A stretch of DNA of 64,000 bases, from positions 6,034,466-6,098,465 of the forward strand of contig ML682067.1 of assembly GCA_007922195.1 (NCBI GenBank), in the 5' to 3' direction. This stretch comes from Podocnemis expansa (lineage: Eukaryota > Chordata > Testudines > Podocnemididae). A program made the position numbers and the translations under genes. This document shows positions 35,830 through 47,089 of this stretch, piece after piece. The notes under the pieces were generated by a model. That model was not told the DNA's origin and searched no databases. It was given only the letters and a program-made list of their open reading frames with translations. Position 1 is the first letter of the stretch; every line of letters begins with the position of its first letter.

Positions 35830-35908
35830 TTTGAACCCCGGTCTCTCATATCAAAGGGTGTCACTTTTAACCACTACAGTGCTCTTAACCACTATGCTAT
35901 CCAGTCAC
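35830..35908 (-). promoter_or_regulatory. tRNA-like module with A and B boxes
   Basis: On the minus strand TAGCATAGTGG fits the RNA polymerase III A-box and GGTTCAAAACC fits the B-box, about 50 bp apart, in the layout of a tRNA gene. The A-box area is partly duplicated (AGTGGTTAAGAGCACTG / AGTGGTTAAAAGTG). It sits at the 5' end of the R4 LINE. It could be an internal promoter, a captured tRNA/SINE head, or a remnant of the target site. It does not look like an intact tRNA: no clear anticodon or acceptor stem. Confidence 0.5.
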
Positions 35909-35923
35909 CTATACATGTATATA

Positions 35924-36291
35924 CAGCTAGTCCTCACTTAGTGACCTACTCGTTTAGTGACCCCTCAGAGTTATGACCGGCTCTCTGATGAGTTGGTATT
36001 ATGGCAATGTACGAGAACTCGCATCAACTCTCTCAGATTACCTATATTTACAGTACACTATGCAAACTAAGTTCAGTACATTAGAGCTTAAAACATTTAA
36101 AATATATATGAAAAATGTTATAAATGATGCAAAGGTGACATTAAAACTATCTACCGATGGTTGAAAAACCCACTACCAGTAAAGTACATTATGCCTGAAA
36201 TACCGGTAAGGGCTGCTCCTCGTTTAGTGACCAATTCGTTTATCAACCGGGTTTCAGGAACGGAACCCGGTCACTAAGTGAGGACTACCTG
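35924..36291. mobile_element. Tigger/mariner-type MITE, 368 bp
   Basis: Ends CAGCTAGTCCTCACTTAGTG and (rc right) CAGGTAGTCCTCACTTAGTG are inverted repeats with at most one mismatch over 20 bp, flanked by the dinucleotide TA (35922-35923 and 36292-36293). CAG ends with a TA duplication are typical of Tc1/mariner (Tigger) elements. An inner inverted segment (CTCGTTTAGTGACC) repeats the theme. No transposase. Confidence 0.8.
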
Positions 36292-36293
36292 TA

Positions 36294-36681
36294 TATATGA
36301 GTATATAGTATGATTGTATATGAAAAAATGAATCCACACTATTGTGACTCTGTTGAGCAATATTGATCACTGATTTGCCTCCTGAGCCACTGAGGTCTGA
36401 GTATCAGTGTGATTGAACAATATCACCAGGATACCACCAAGACATTTAACATTGTTTCAGTAGTTACTAAACAAAAGAACCCTGTCAACACCAAAACAGC
36501 AGATTATCTAGGAAGTGTGACCATTGCCAAGCCTCACTTGAATGAAGGTTGTGAACTTCAATCTACTCTCTTCTCTTCCATCCCAGTATTCATTTTATAC
36601 ATACAGTTCAGCAGGGTTATTTAAAAAAAAAACAAAAACAAAAACTTGACTGTAATTACTTGAAGTGTGTCCACAGTCTTA
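36294..36681. other. Unassigned DNA
   Basis: No gene or repeat recognised. Confidence 0.45.
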
Positions 36682-37195
36682 GGCTATGTCTACACTTAAG
36701 ACATTGGGTCAAATTAACTTTGTTCAAATTAATTAATTCAAACTAATAAAGGTTAATTCAAACTAAGTTAATCCAAAGTAACATATCCTCACTAGAAATC
36801 CAAATCGAACTAGCATGTCCATGGACAGGACTTGGTAGTTCGATTTAGGAGGGGGGCACCATGGGAAGTGTGGCAAAATGGCCCCCAAGAAGGGCCATGT
36901 CCCCATCTAATACACAGAAAGAGGAAGGCACCCTGGGATGAAGAAGGTTGAACTGTGTTAATTCAAATGAATGGATAGTTTTAATGCAGCTCCATTGGGT
37001 TAATTCAAACTAATAAGTTAGTATTAACCGTTACTTCAAAGTTAATCAAGTTTTTATAACTTTGAAGCATGAATTCATTACTTCAAACTAAGGAATTCCT
37101 TAATTTGAAGTAATGAAAGACAGTGTAGCCATGCATTAAGTTAGTTCAAATTAATCCTCATTAATTCAAACTAAATTGTAAGTGTAGACATACCC
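36682..37195. mobile_element. Harbinger-type foldback MITE 7
   Basis: Ends GGCTATGTCTACACTTA and (rc right) GGGTATGTCTACACTTA with a perfect TTA duplication (36679-36681, 37196-37198), the classic Harbinger target. AT-rich arms of TTAATTCAAACTAA units and the family core GGGGGCACCATGGGAAGTGT ... AAGGGCCATGTCCCCA. Confidence 0.9.
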
Positions 37196-37403
37196 TTACA
37201 GATTCAGAGTGGAAAGGTACTCAGACCTGCAGAAGAGCTGTATGTAGCTTGAGAGGTTGTTTTTTTCACCAATAGGATTTGGGCCAATAAAAGATTCTTC
37301 CTCTTCTTCACCCACTTTGTCACGTTAGTACAAGCCTGCCTCAGTTCCCAGCTCTCTCTAGCCTTCTCTGTTGAATATTTTACACATTGAATATGTATTT
37401 ATG

Positions 37404-37620
37404 AGGAGCATAGAAACACAGAAATGTAGGGTGGATGGACCTTGTTCAGCCATGTGGGCTGTTGCAGGACCAAATAAACCTATACTATCCCTGAGAGCTA
37501 TTTGTTCAACCTATTCTTATAAACTACAAATGATTGTAAAGGGTTACATCCTTATCTGCCTGGAAATTCCCCCTCTTACTCTGTGTCTCTGATGCTAAGA
37601 AGTTCATCATTTCAGTGTCC
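37404..37620 (-). mobile_element. Old CR1 LINE fragment
   Basis: Diverged but collinear with CR1 3' sequence: CATAGAAACACAGAAATG at the terminus, TGTTGCAGGACCAAATAAAC, CCCTGAGAGCTATTTGTTCA, and a late AAGAAGTTCATCATTTCAGT. Confidence 0.5.
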
Positions 37621-40600
37621 GTATTTGAAGTATCTGTTTCCAAGAATATTTTTATCAAATGTATGTATATATAAATATTAATTAACATTTTAAATGTTCT
37701 ACTTTGAGAAACTGTTAACTTTTAAAGCTAAATAGATTCCATAAGCATGAGTAAATTTGCCATCCCTTTCCGGAATTAGAAATGATCAATATTTTTATTG
37801 TGAATACCATTGATAGTGATTATTTGGAATTTTTAATTCAGTAATTATTTATAATTATATTTTTCTACTATTTAACAAGTAATATAGATGACCTAATAGA
37901 ATTAATTAAATAAACTATTCACTTTTTATCAATTATATTAATTTGGGGTAACTTTATTCATGTTGAATAGCATTTCACTCCACCAAATAGCACCACTGAT
38001 TTAAGTAGGACTATTTGTGGAATAAAGGACTATTTACCACTGGAGCTGGTTAAAATTAAAAAAAAGGAAAATATTTAACAAAACATTTTTAATTTTTCTT
38101 CTTTTTCAAAATATGAAAATTTTTAAAAATAGGAATATGATTTCACAAAAAAAATATGGTTAACTCTCTCCTCCCCATTTATTTTCTAATTTTACTTTTC
38201 ACAATTATGGCAGATTGGTACACTGCTGCATGGGTTTGTAAGGACCACTTACAATACATGACCTTTATTGCTGACTGTGTAAAATGTACATTAGTGAAAC
38301 TATTATTACCTTTGGGCCCTTTTAAACTGGGAGCTATATTTCTCCTAGTCATGTGCCCTTCAGCAGACCAGCTATAAAGTTTTCTCTCTCTGAGGCAGGG
38401 ATATCTGTTGTGGTTACTGGAAGATGACAGGACTATGTCTGCCCAGAACTAAAGGTCTGCCTCTGGGAGAGCCATTAAATCCAAGCCATAAGTAAATACT
38501 GATGACAACAAATTAAAAAAAAAGTGTGGTGATGAAGATTGAAGGTTAAAAAATCAGGAATTCAGAGTGGGACATTGAGCCAAGAACCTCTGACAGTGCC
38601 CGTTGGTCCTCAAAGGCACTGAGACAGAGGTGGAAGAAAGGGTGACCAAGGTTTTGGAAAATCCTAGTGTGGATTTCTTTCTGATAGCCAAAAAAGGTAT
38701 GTCCTCTTACTTCACAGTGCAGGAAGCTGAGAAAGACTGGGGATGGGGCGGAGGGCTAGTCAACAAAATTTTGTGTTTATTAGCTCTCATTTTGAAAATC
38801 CTAGTAGAAAATATATACATCTCTGTGGAAAGGGTCTTGGATGTCAACAGTTGGAGTTTTTTTCTACTTTCCCCAGTCTTCATGGATGTTTTTCAGACCA
38901 TAATGCCATGGAGTATGCGAAGAATAAAGACACTGATTTAAATGTAAAATAGTTTAACAAACTAAACCACCAAAATAAAAATGAGAGAGAGCTGTAAGTG
39001 ATAAGTTCATGACAATGTTCATAAAGCAATGACTTTCCTATGCAATGATAAATTTGATTTGGCGGTCCAGTACAGCATCTCAGATTCTTCACCTCATCTT
39101 ACCTTCCATAATGTGCCTGGGAGCTTTCCCCCCCCCTCTTTCTTTCTGTAATATAAAATTGTCTGACAGGTTAAAGGAATGATAGCCACTGTAAAATGTC
39201 CTAATACTCTACTTATCATTATTAATAGCAGATAATTTCATTTGAAATAAAAGGAGATGTCAAGCTATTATGAGAATTTCCCAGACATTTCTGGGAAGGC
39301 TGTATTCCATTGCTTGTGTTAATTAAAAGGAGAATTTTTTTTCTCTATCTCCTTATCAGAGCAACTTTTGTGAGCTTTCAGCTCATAAAGAATCTATGAC
39401 ATTTTTACAGTCAGATCATTCATAAATCCTAATTATCATGAAAACATGCAATACCTCTTTCCTTCATAAACCAGGATTAAATATTAGTTAATGGGAAGGA
39501 AAAAAAGCAACAGCTACCTTTGGGGATAGTCTATTTGTTTAACCCTCATTTTTCTGAGCCACTCTGAAATCTATATGCTAATATTTTGCTTACTTCATTG
39601 CTGAAAACATTTCATAACATAGGCTAGTGGAAGAGAAGTATTTTGCTGCACATCCTTATAGTTTCTTCTCAGGGTAATCCCAGGAGAAATAATAACATCT
39701 GAATGCTGACAGCTACAAAAGAATATAGCCATGACACCCTCCATTGTGGCAAAACCCTTCTTTGCAAAATAAAAGGGAATGTATTAGAAAAACTGGCAGC
39801 ATTGATAGTGTCTTAAGGGTCCTCACACTGACTCAATTTTACTGACCTGCCTGGTGTTAGACAGCAAGTTTTTGTGTTCTGTGTTATGGCTGATTAGCAA
39901 TGCCAAAGCAGCCTTCTAGCAATAGATAACATGGATCTTCCCTGAGCCTTGGCCAGAGATCATTAGGTTGAAACATAGAATGAAAAACATCCAGTTCTTA
40001 ACTCAAGTAAAACACTGCCTTTGTTTTCCAGACTTTCCAACCATACTTTCCTAACTGACTTTCACCATCTAGCCATGTGGCACCATCAATGCAGGAATGG
40101 AAAACAGTCATTGCTGTTGGACTTCCCTCTTTTTATTTCAAGTAATTTATGAAACTGTCAGGCAGTTAATATGCTGAAACTAGCAGAGGTGCTGAATATT
40201 TAACCATGATTAACTGATTAGTATAAGGAAAATTTGTCACCATCTACCTTCCCCTATTATAGCCACTTATCCACATGTCCTTTTTCTTCACAACATGTCA
40301 TAAAGTTGGATAGATCTGTCTAAATGACACATCAAGAACTATTATACTGCTGAGAATATTAAAATAAATGAAGGTAGCTTAATGTAGAAAAGCTATTAAG
40401 GGATACTGGAAAATAGTATTCCATTAAATATAACATTACACAATAAATTGTACAAAAGTTCATAGAATGGGAATATACATAATCAGACCCCGTGTGCACT
40501 GTTTTCTTATAAAAGATGATTGAAATATTAGAAACAGGTTCAATAAACCATTGCATTGTGAATTTCTACATTCCTGTGGTGATTTTTGTCACTTGTTTAT

Positions 40601-41924
40601 ATGAAAGTTATCCAAATTCACAAAGGAAAGGATAACTAAAAACAACAGTAAATAAAGGTTATATCAAATTTTCTTCTCTGTAAAATGAAATGCAATCATA
40701 ACCACTGTCATTTGAAATAGTCCCAAGATTTGTTAAACATAGCAGAGTTTTGAATATCCCTATAATTAAGAAATCAAGCAGCAAGACATGTTTTTGCTCT
40801 TCACAAAGCTAGTACACCAGAGCCAGAGTAGGATTTCTGACTGAGGTCAATCACAAAAGAATTGAGCTCTAACCGTATATTTGAAGCCAGAGTCAGTTGC
40901 AACTATCAGCAGCCTAAGTAATAAAATGCTCAAAGTATGAGTGCCAGGGTTTCCAATGTATAAAAGCATTTGTAAAGATGGAGTCCAGGCTACCCCATTT
41001 CAAGTAACACCAATGATACAAATAAACAGAGCAGACACAGGAAGAAAGGAAGTGATCTGGGGTCAGACTTAGTCTGAGCAAGAAAAGATGAGCATCTCTT
41101 GAAGATCCTTGGCCAGGATCCTTTTAGTCAAGTGTGGGACAAGACTCCTCATTCTCTCAATAAATTCCATGACCAATGAAAGCAAGGCGCTGAAAGAACT
41201 GGACATTAGGGTCCCTGTTTTCCTTGAAGAAGAATGTTTGTAGAGGAAGAGAACGACTGCTCTGTTATTACCTGCATTCCTGTCCTGGATGGGAAAGGGT
41301 TATCCGGTGGTTTAGTGATGGGCAAGGTGGTGGGGGGGCCAAGCCCTCAGGTGTTGGGTTGCCGAGGAATGCCAGGCTAAGGGGTTGCTACAAGGCATAG
41401 GCTGGCATGGGCTGCCTGAGGGAGCACAAATGCAGACTTGATTTCCGGGTGCTGATGGGCACCATATATCTTCACTATGCCACTGGGATTCTCCATACTG
41501 GGCTGTGGGACAGGATTAAGACATCTCTCCACTCCAAAGAAGCACTGGGAGAAAGGACTTTTGTTATCAAGGTATGAGTTTATAGACATTTTGATTTTGA
41601 AAGACTCTAACAGCTAGGCTGTGTAGAGTTGATGGCATGACATTGAAAGAGCCAAGAAAGGGAGTGGCTCTAGATAGTAAACCCACCACAGTCCCGAATA
41701 AGGGGTAGACACTGACAGATTTTGGATGAATGCAAATCAAAATTTCTAGACAAGCTATTATTTGAAAAATAGGTTTTAATGAAAGATTTTCAATCAGATA
41801 TTTAAGAAAGACATGTTTTAGGAGATCATTAATAGCTGAAGTGTTCACCAAGAGATCTGACCGTCATCATTTACTTGAAGTTTTATTATTGAAATTAAAT
41901 ATGACAAAAACTGTATATTATTGA
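37621..41924. other. Unassigned AT-rich DNA
   Basis: The longest quiet stretch of the window. I see no exon, RNA gene or repeat family; open frames are short. Unrecognised old repeats or conserved non-coding elements cannot be excluded by eye. Confidence 0.45.
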
Positions 41925-42070
41925 TCTTGGTAGGGCTGACTTGCATGGTAAGAAAGAATGATTCTCTACACTTCCAGAAGTACTTGGTAAAATTCTTTGG
42001 TCCATTTTATGTAGAAGGTCTGACTATGCTGTGATATCAGTCCCTTCTGGCCTTTAAATATGAATCTATT
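41925..42070 (+). mobile_element. CR1 LINE 3' terminus
   Basis: TGATATCAGTCCCTTCTGGC followed by CTTTAAATATGAATCTATTC is the forward 3' end of a turtle CR1 element (normally AATGGTCCCTTCTGGCC ... CTATGAATCTATG). Confidence 0.7.
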
Positions 42071-42114
42071 CACAGTAATATACTTTGTTGGACTTTAATA
42101 TAGGATTGACAGGA

Positions 42115-42370
42115 ATGATATGGACCCAGGAAAAGACTCAGGGCCCAGGCCCTGCAGGCCCCTCTGGTCCCAGTTCAGGTCCCAGGACCAGTCCTGCACG
42201 GGGGTCTGGACAGGGCCCAGATTGGGCTCCTGCCCCCTGGGCCCCTGTACAGCGCTGGGACTGGGGGAGACAACTGCTGCCACAGGTGGCCTGGTGGCGC
42301 ACCCGGGGTACTGGCGCTGGGACTTAGAGCTTGAGCCCCCTATGCCCAGTACCAGCAATGCCACTGGTAT
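42115..42370. repeat. GC-rich island, unassigned
   Basis: About 250 bp of GC-rich sequence with sharp borders. Open frames on both strands are compositional. Probably a fragment of an unrecognised repeat. Confidence 0.35.
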
Positions 42371-42526
42371 GTGATAGTTACGGAACAACACAAACTAGTA
42401 TTCATGTGGCACATACAGACCAGGTTTATTAAAAGATTCACTGGATTATTGTAAAGTCAGGCTGGCATTTTATGAAAAAACAACAAGGAGTTGTGTGGCA
42501 CTTAAAGACTAACAGATTTATTTTTT

Positions 42527-42567
42527 GCATGAGCTTTCGTGGGAGAAGATCCCACTTCCTCAGATGC
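42527..42567 (-). ncRNA. Hammerhead-ribozyme-like fold, left arm
   Basis: On the minus strand, in order: GCAT, CTGAGGA, A, GTGGGA-TCTTC-TCCCAC, GAAA, GCTC, ATGC. GCAT and ATGC can pair as stem I, GTGGGA/TCCCAC as a 6-bp stem II, and CTGANGA plus GAAA are the conserved core (position 7 is free). AGCT after GAA is self-complementary, so stem III could form only between two molecules. One extra A before stem II departs from the textbook core. Activity is not shown. Confidence 0.45.
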
Positions 42568-42599
42568 TTTGAAGACCATCTTCGAAGCATCTGAGGAAG

Positions 42600-42999
42600 N
42601 NNNNNNNNNNNNNNNNNNNNNNNNNNNNNNNNNNNNNNNNNNNNNNNNNNNNNNNNNNNNNNNNNNNNNNNNNNNNNNNNNNNNNNNNNNNNNNNNNNNN
42701 NNNNNNNNNNNNNNNNNNNNNNNNNNNNNNNNNNNNNNNNNNNNNNNNNNNNNNNNNNNNNNNNNNNNNNNNNNNNNNNNNNNNNNNNNNNNNNNNNNNN
42801 NNNNNNNNNNNNNNNNNNNNNNNNNNNNNNNNNNNNNNNNNNNNNNNNNNNNNNNNNNNNNNNNNNNNNNNNNNNNNNNNNNNNNNNNNNNNNNNNNNNN
42901 NNNNNNNNNNNNNNNNNNNNNNNNNNNNNNNNNNNNNNNNNNNNNNNNNNNNNNNNNNNNNNNNNNNNNNNNNNNNNNNNNNNNNNNNNNNNNNNNNNN
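42600..42999. other. Assembly gap, 400 N
   Basis: Exactly 400 undetermined bases. The same 41-bp block (CTCAGATGCTTTGAAGACC...CTGAGGAAG) ends at 42599 and restarts at 43000, so the gap probably hides more copies of it or a hairpin that could not be read. Frames running through the gap are meaningless. Confidence 0.95.
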
Positions 43000-43027
43000 C
43001 TCAGATGCTTTGAAGACCATCTTCGAA

Positions 43028-43068
43028 GCATCTGAGGAAGTGGGATCTTCTCCCACGAAAGCTCATGC
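43028..43068 (+). ncRNA. Hammerhead-ribozyme-like fold, right arm
   Basis: Same fold as the left arm, on the + strand: GCAT 43028-43031, CTGAGGA 43032-43038, stem II 43040-43056, GAAA 43057-43060, GCTC 43061-43064, ATGC 43065-43068. Predicted cleavage would fall after the C at 43064. Penelope-like retroelements are known to carry hammerhead motifs with very short stem III, which this resembles. Confidence 0.45.
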
Positions 43069-43169
43069 AAAAAATAAATCTGTTAGTCTTAAAGTGCCAC
43101 ACAACTCCTGGTTGTTTTTTCACTGGACTAGACTAACACGGCTATCCCTTTTAAAATTGGCATTTTATG

Positions 43170-44040
43170 GGTGTTTTAAATTACATAATATCTTCCCAGT
43201 TTCCCTTACACGGGCATGCTATATACAAGATCTATGTATCATCACCATCTCTCAGGCACAGTTGTTGGATCTGCTGCACACTGGTAGGACAGTTTCAGAA
43301 GCACATGTACCAAAGCTCTGGCTTCTCTCTGATAGTTAACATCTCCCAATTCAAATACAATCCTTGGACCTCCCTGATTCTGCTTGCAGCACAGGGAAAT
43401 CCTCACACTGTTCCCAGGTCACAGCTGCTAGGTGCTAAAGAGCACCTATGAATGGTCACTGCTGAAGGGGGCTGGAAGTGCAAATATCACACAAAATGGG
43501 ACTAAAATGCCAGCCAAAGACTCACTCACTCTTTTTTTTACTGCATGCACAAGTCAGTGGTCTTTTGATCACCTTTTGAAGCATCTTAGTATTGCCATGA
43601 TTCAAAGGAAACATTTAAAATATTCCTTTTAAATACAGATAATATATTTTTAATATACAGTATGTATCACAAGGAAAATTTGTTTTTAGTTGCATCTAAA
43701 TGGAAGATATTTTATTACTGGTTATTTCACTTTCTCAGTTGTCCCCTGTACCTTTTCAGCCAAACTAGATTCATTACTGCCAGCTGTTCTCTATCAGCTT
43801 CTCAGATTTTCTTTAATCGCCACTTGAAAGTTTGTCCTTGTCCAGTCACCCTCTCTTCTGTAGCCAGGTGGTATAATTTATAGTATGCTATGAAGAAATT
43901 AAGGAATGGTAAAGGATATCATACTATGATGCTTTTTGCTGTTAGCAGATTGGCTATGCTATGCAGTTTCCATTCAGTATTTTAAAACCAGGAAATTAAA
44001 TGTACAGTTAATATTACAGTTTAATGTTGGAGAGTTATTC
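43170..44040. other. Unassigned DNA
   Basis: No gene or repeat recognised. Confidence 0.45.
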
Positions 44041-44289
44041 ATTTATGCTGAAAACTTGCCAACACACTGTGACAAGCTGCTTACCAGATCTGGTATGCTG
44101 TGCTGCTTGTGAACTCCCAGTCTCCACTCCTGAACCCTGGTTCACCCAATTCGTCAGGTGACCACTCACTCCAGCGACAGTCCATACCAGTCTCTTGCAT
44201 GTGATCAGGCCCAGGCAGTGAACGTGCTGTCTCCAGTCATGGAGGTAACAGTCCCCCAGTGAGCACGTCCAGCCCCCAGGTAGGTAGGT

Positions 44290-45680
44290 TTGAGCCCCAC
44301 CAGCTCTTTCCACACACATGAAGCACAGCTTGAAATCCACATCATCACCTCCTTGTCCACTAGCACCCACATCACATCCCTCTTTCTCCATGTCCTTCTC
44401 AGCCCCCGTCCCTATTCCCTTAGCTCCCTGTCCCTAAGTCCCCACTCCAGCTCTCCTAACCCCCCACTCCCCAGTCTTCATTCAACCCCTTATGCCCCCT
44501 TGTCCCCATTCCCCACTCTACCCTCTTGAGCCCCCCAATGCCTTCCACACCTTCCTACTCCCCACTCCAGCCCCTCAAACCTCCTCCATCCCTCCCCAGC
44601 CCCCCACCCAGTCCCCACTCCAGCTCTTCCTAGTCCCCTCCACCACTACCCAGCCCCCACCAACCCCTACCCCATGTCCTTGTCCCCAGCCCTCCCCAAG
44701 CCATGATACTCCCCAAGCCACCCACCCTGCCACCAGCTTCCCTGGTCTCCCAGCCCCAATCCAACTCCTTCCCTAACCTGCCTGCTGGCTCCCCGATACT
44801 GCAGGCCTTTCCCATGGACTCCCGCACCCTTTTCCTGCCAGCTGCCCAGCCCCAAGACTCCCCCCAGAACTCCCCCCTTACCCCTTACCTGGCTGTCAGA
44901 GCTGCTGTTACCTGGCTGGCCACAGGCTTCAAAACTCCCAGTAGTGGCCATAAGCAGTGCCAGCTGCGGGTATGCTGCCTGCTGTGGTGGCAGGGGCCAG
45001 GCAGGGCTCAGCCACTGTCCATGTCCAGTGGGAGAAAGCTGATGAGCCCCCAGGGCAGAAGCAGCAGCAGCAGCAGGAAGCGGCTGACGACAAGGAGTTT
45101 CATGGTGTCCCCACTGGGGCGCAGCCCTCGGAGCACCAGCGCCTGCCTGCCAGATCCTCTCCCCTTCAAGTGGGGGCGGGGTTGCGGGTGGGCTGGGGCT
45201 TGTCACCTGGGAGCCATGTGGCCCCAGAGCTGAGGGCTCTTGTGACTGTCCGGGAGAGGAGCTTGAAGCACTGAGGAGCCACCTGGCTGGGCTGCACAGA
45301 GTGGGCTGGTCACATTGCACTGGGGCAAGTGCAGAGCTGGGGCTGGGACCCAGCTGGTGCCTGGCGCGCCTCTGCTTCCCCTCCTCACCATCACGGGGGC
45401 GGCTGCTGCTTCTGTGCTATACGCTGGGTGCCGCCATCCTTCTGCCGCCTCCTCTTCACATCCCCTGTGGATGCAGGCACTTCTACCCCTGCGGGATGTG
45501 CAGTGGCCACTTGGCTGGATGCGTGCGGGCTGAGAGCTCCAGTCCCTGGGCTGGGAAGGGGGCTGCTGCCCAGGTCAACAGAACGGCTTGGCATGCTGGC
45601 TCCTGGAAAGCTATGGGTTCTCTGGAGGGCAGGAGGCCTTGTATTTACCGGCTAAAAACTCCAGAGAACTTGGGGAGGGG
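44290..45680. repeat. GC-rich, pyrimidine-skewed repeat block
   Basis: 44390-44900 is almost pure C/T/A with recurring CCCCACTCCAG-like units; 44900-45680 is GC-rich. The transition CCCCTTACCTGGC (about 44880) resembles CTCCCTTACCTGGC at about 31378 inside the hAT-type element, suggesting a shared repeat. Frames of up to 217 codons on both strands lack domains and look compositional. Confidence 0.4.
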
Positions 45681-45681
45681 C

Positions 45682-45790
45682 AGGGGTTAAAGTAAGGGGG
45701 GACACACTGGAGCACAACATTCTGCCCCTTTTCCCTATTTTTAGGGGCCCTGGAACCATTCTGGTGTGTTCTGGCTTACTTTAGCCCCCA
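45682..45790. repeat. Short inverted repeat, 29-bp arms
   Basis: GGGGTTAAAGTAAG at the left and (rc) GGGGCTAAAGTAAG at the right, with roughly three quarters of 29 positions matching, around a 47-bp loop. It may be one end of the GC-rich repeat next to it. Confidence 0.45.
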
Positions 45791-47081
45791 TGTGCACATG
45801 CAGGATGCTGCAGGAAACATGATCCCATAGTAATCATGTAGATTAGTTTACGAACATTCATAAAGGAACCTTGCAAGGTCTAATCGGCAACAATTCATAC
45901 AATCACAGTGCATAAGCAAACAGAAAATTTAAGAAGATCATACCCTAGGGCTGCACAGATGTGCATCCCATGACATACACATATATCTGTTCTGTGAACA
46001 TTGACTTTGAATGTGACTAATCATTTCAAATGCCTCAGTTCTGGGGTACTTAACTTGAAATTTCTTCAAGTTACTTGGTTTTCAAAAAGCCTTGAGCTCT
46101 CACTCTTGGCAAAGGAGGCGCCTGTATGATGCCTCAACTTGGGCACAAAAAAATTAAAGCATCTCATCACTTTTAAAAATGGAGGCACAATACAGCATTA
46201 TGTATCTGTACAGCGCTTGCATTTGGGAATCTCAAACCTTATACTGGACAACAAAATGTAGAAAATAATTGTCTAATGTTTAAGATTTACAAAATAGTTA
46301 AAGCCACTTTTCTTCTTATAGGATTTACTTGCAAGAACTAGAATACTCCATAATCCTTCCTATTTATAAGTGGAACATTGGAAGGTTATACCAGGATATA
46401 GGATGCCATTGACAGGACATGGAGTGATATGCCAATGTGACATAATTCATTTTGGCATAATGGAGACCCTCCAGGATCTAGTTTTTTGAGAAACAGATAT
46501 TTTGGAGGGTTTTTATGCTTGACCAGAAAGCTGGAGAGTAACCCTACAAGGCTTGCAGAGCTCCTGGGTAACAACAAAATCTTAATTAGCAAAAAGAAAG
46601 GGACATTTCCTGGAGCATGGAGAATATTCACAAGGACAGAAGATATTAATTAAAATGGACTGTACATTATAATTTAGGCCAGGGCACTTAAACCAAGACA
46701 TACGCGGCATTATAGTTGCAGTGGCCACGGACCCAGCTCCTGTGCTCACAGCATCATGAGTCCCTGTAGAAGCACACCATACAACAGTCATTCTCTGTAA
46801 GGGCTTGTGACTGCTTCTTAACAACTTCAGGAAAATGGTACACAATTTTGTTCCATTAACTAAAATTATATTTTTTCACAAGGGATTGGTAGCTACTCAT
46901 TCTTAATTGTAGCACAAAAAATGAATGCTCCTTTCAATCAAGAGGGGCTGTCTTAGTGCCCCCCCCCCGCCCCCCGGAGTATGGACTGATCCTTTGTTTC
47001 CTTTATTTCTTTCCTGTACAACTGATGCCAGTGAGGACCCAGGTGATAGAAACAAAATCTCAACCCTTCAGGTGCAACCTG
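45791..47081. other. Unassigned DNA
   Basis: No gene or repeat recognised; a C-run lies at 46961-46976. Confidence 0.45.
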
Positions 47082-47089
47082 ATAAATAT

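Larger units (their letters stand above)
32437..35915 (-). mobile_element. R4-clade non-LTR retrotransposon, nearly full length
   Basis: The element reads toward lower coordinates: 5' region with a tRNA-like module (about 35830-35908), one long frame with reverse transcriptase, CCHC zinc knuckle and restriction-like endonuclease, and a short 3' UTR of about 50 bp. Both borders lie in TATA-type runs (about 32426-32440 and 35911-35923), which fits insertion into, or generation of, TA-rich microsatellite. There is no apurinic endonuclease domain, which separates it from CR1. The domain order is that of the R4/Dong/Rex6 group. Confidence 0.8.
42475..43157. mobile_element. Hammerhead-type retroelement, inverted dimer with gap
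   Basis: A minus arm (42475-42599) and a plus arm (43000-43157) face each other, flanked by the 12-bp direct repeat TGGCATTTTATG (42463-42474 and 43158-43169). Each arm carries a well-kept hammerhead-like fold, then the shared tail AAATCTGTTAGTCTTAAAG / GTGCCACACAACTCC; the plus arm goes on to ACTAACACGGCTATCCC. An identical 41-bp palindrome-bearing block borders the assembly gap on both sides. Confidence 0.8.

Noticed and set aside
37621..41924. Possible hidden exons in the quiet AT-rich stretch
   Set aside because: I found no frame resembling a known protein. Splice-like sites occur by chance in any such sequence, so I do not report exons.
42438..43339. Frames of 184-266 codons crossing 42600-42999
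   Set aside because: They run through 400 undetermined bases; the real residues come only from the repeat arms.
44667..45690. Frames of 217, 176 and 129 codons
   Set aside because: Pyrimidine-skewed or GC-rich repeat with frames on both strands and no recognisable motif.
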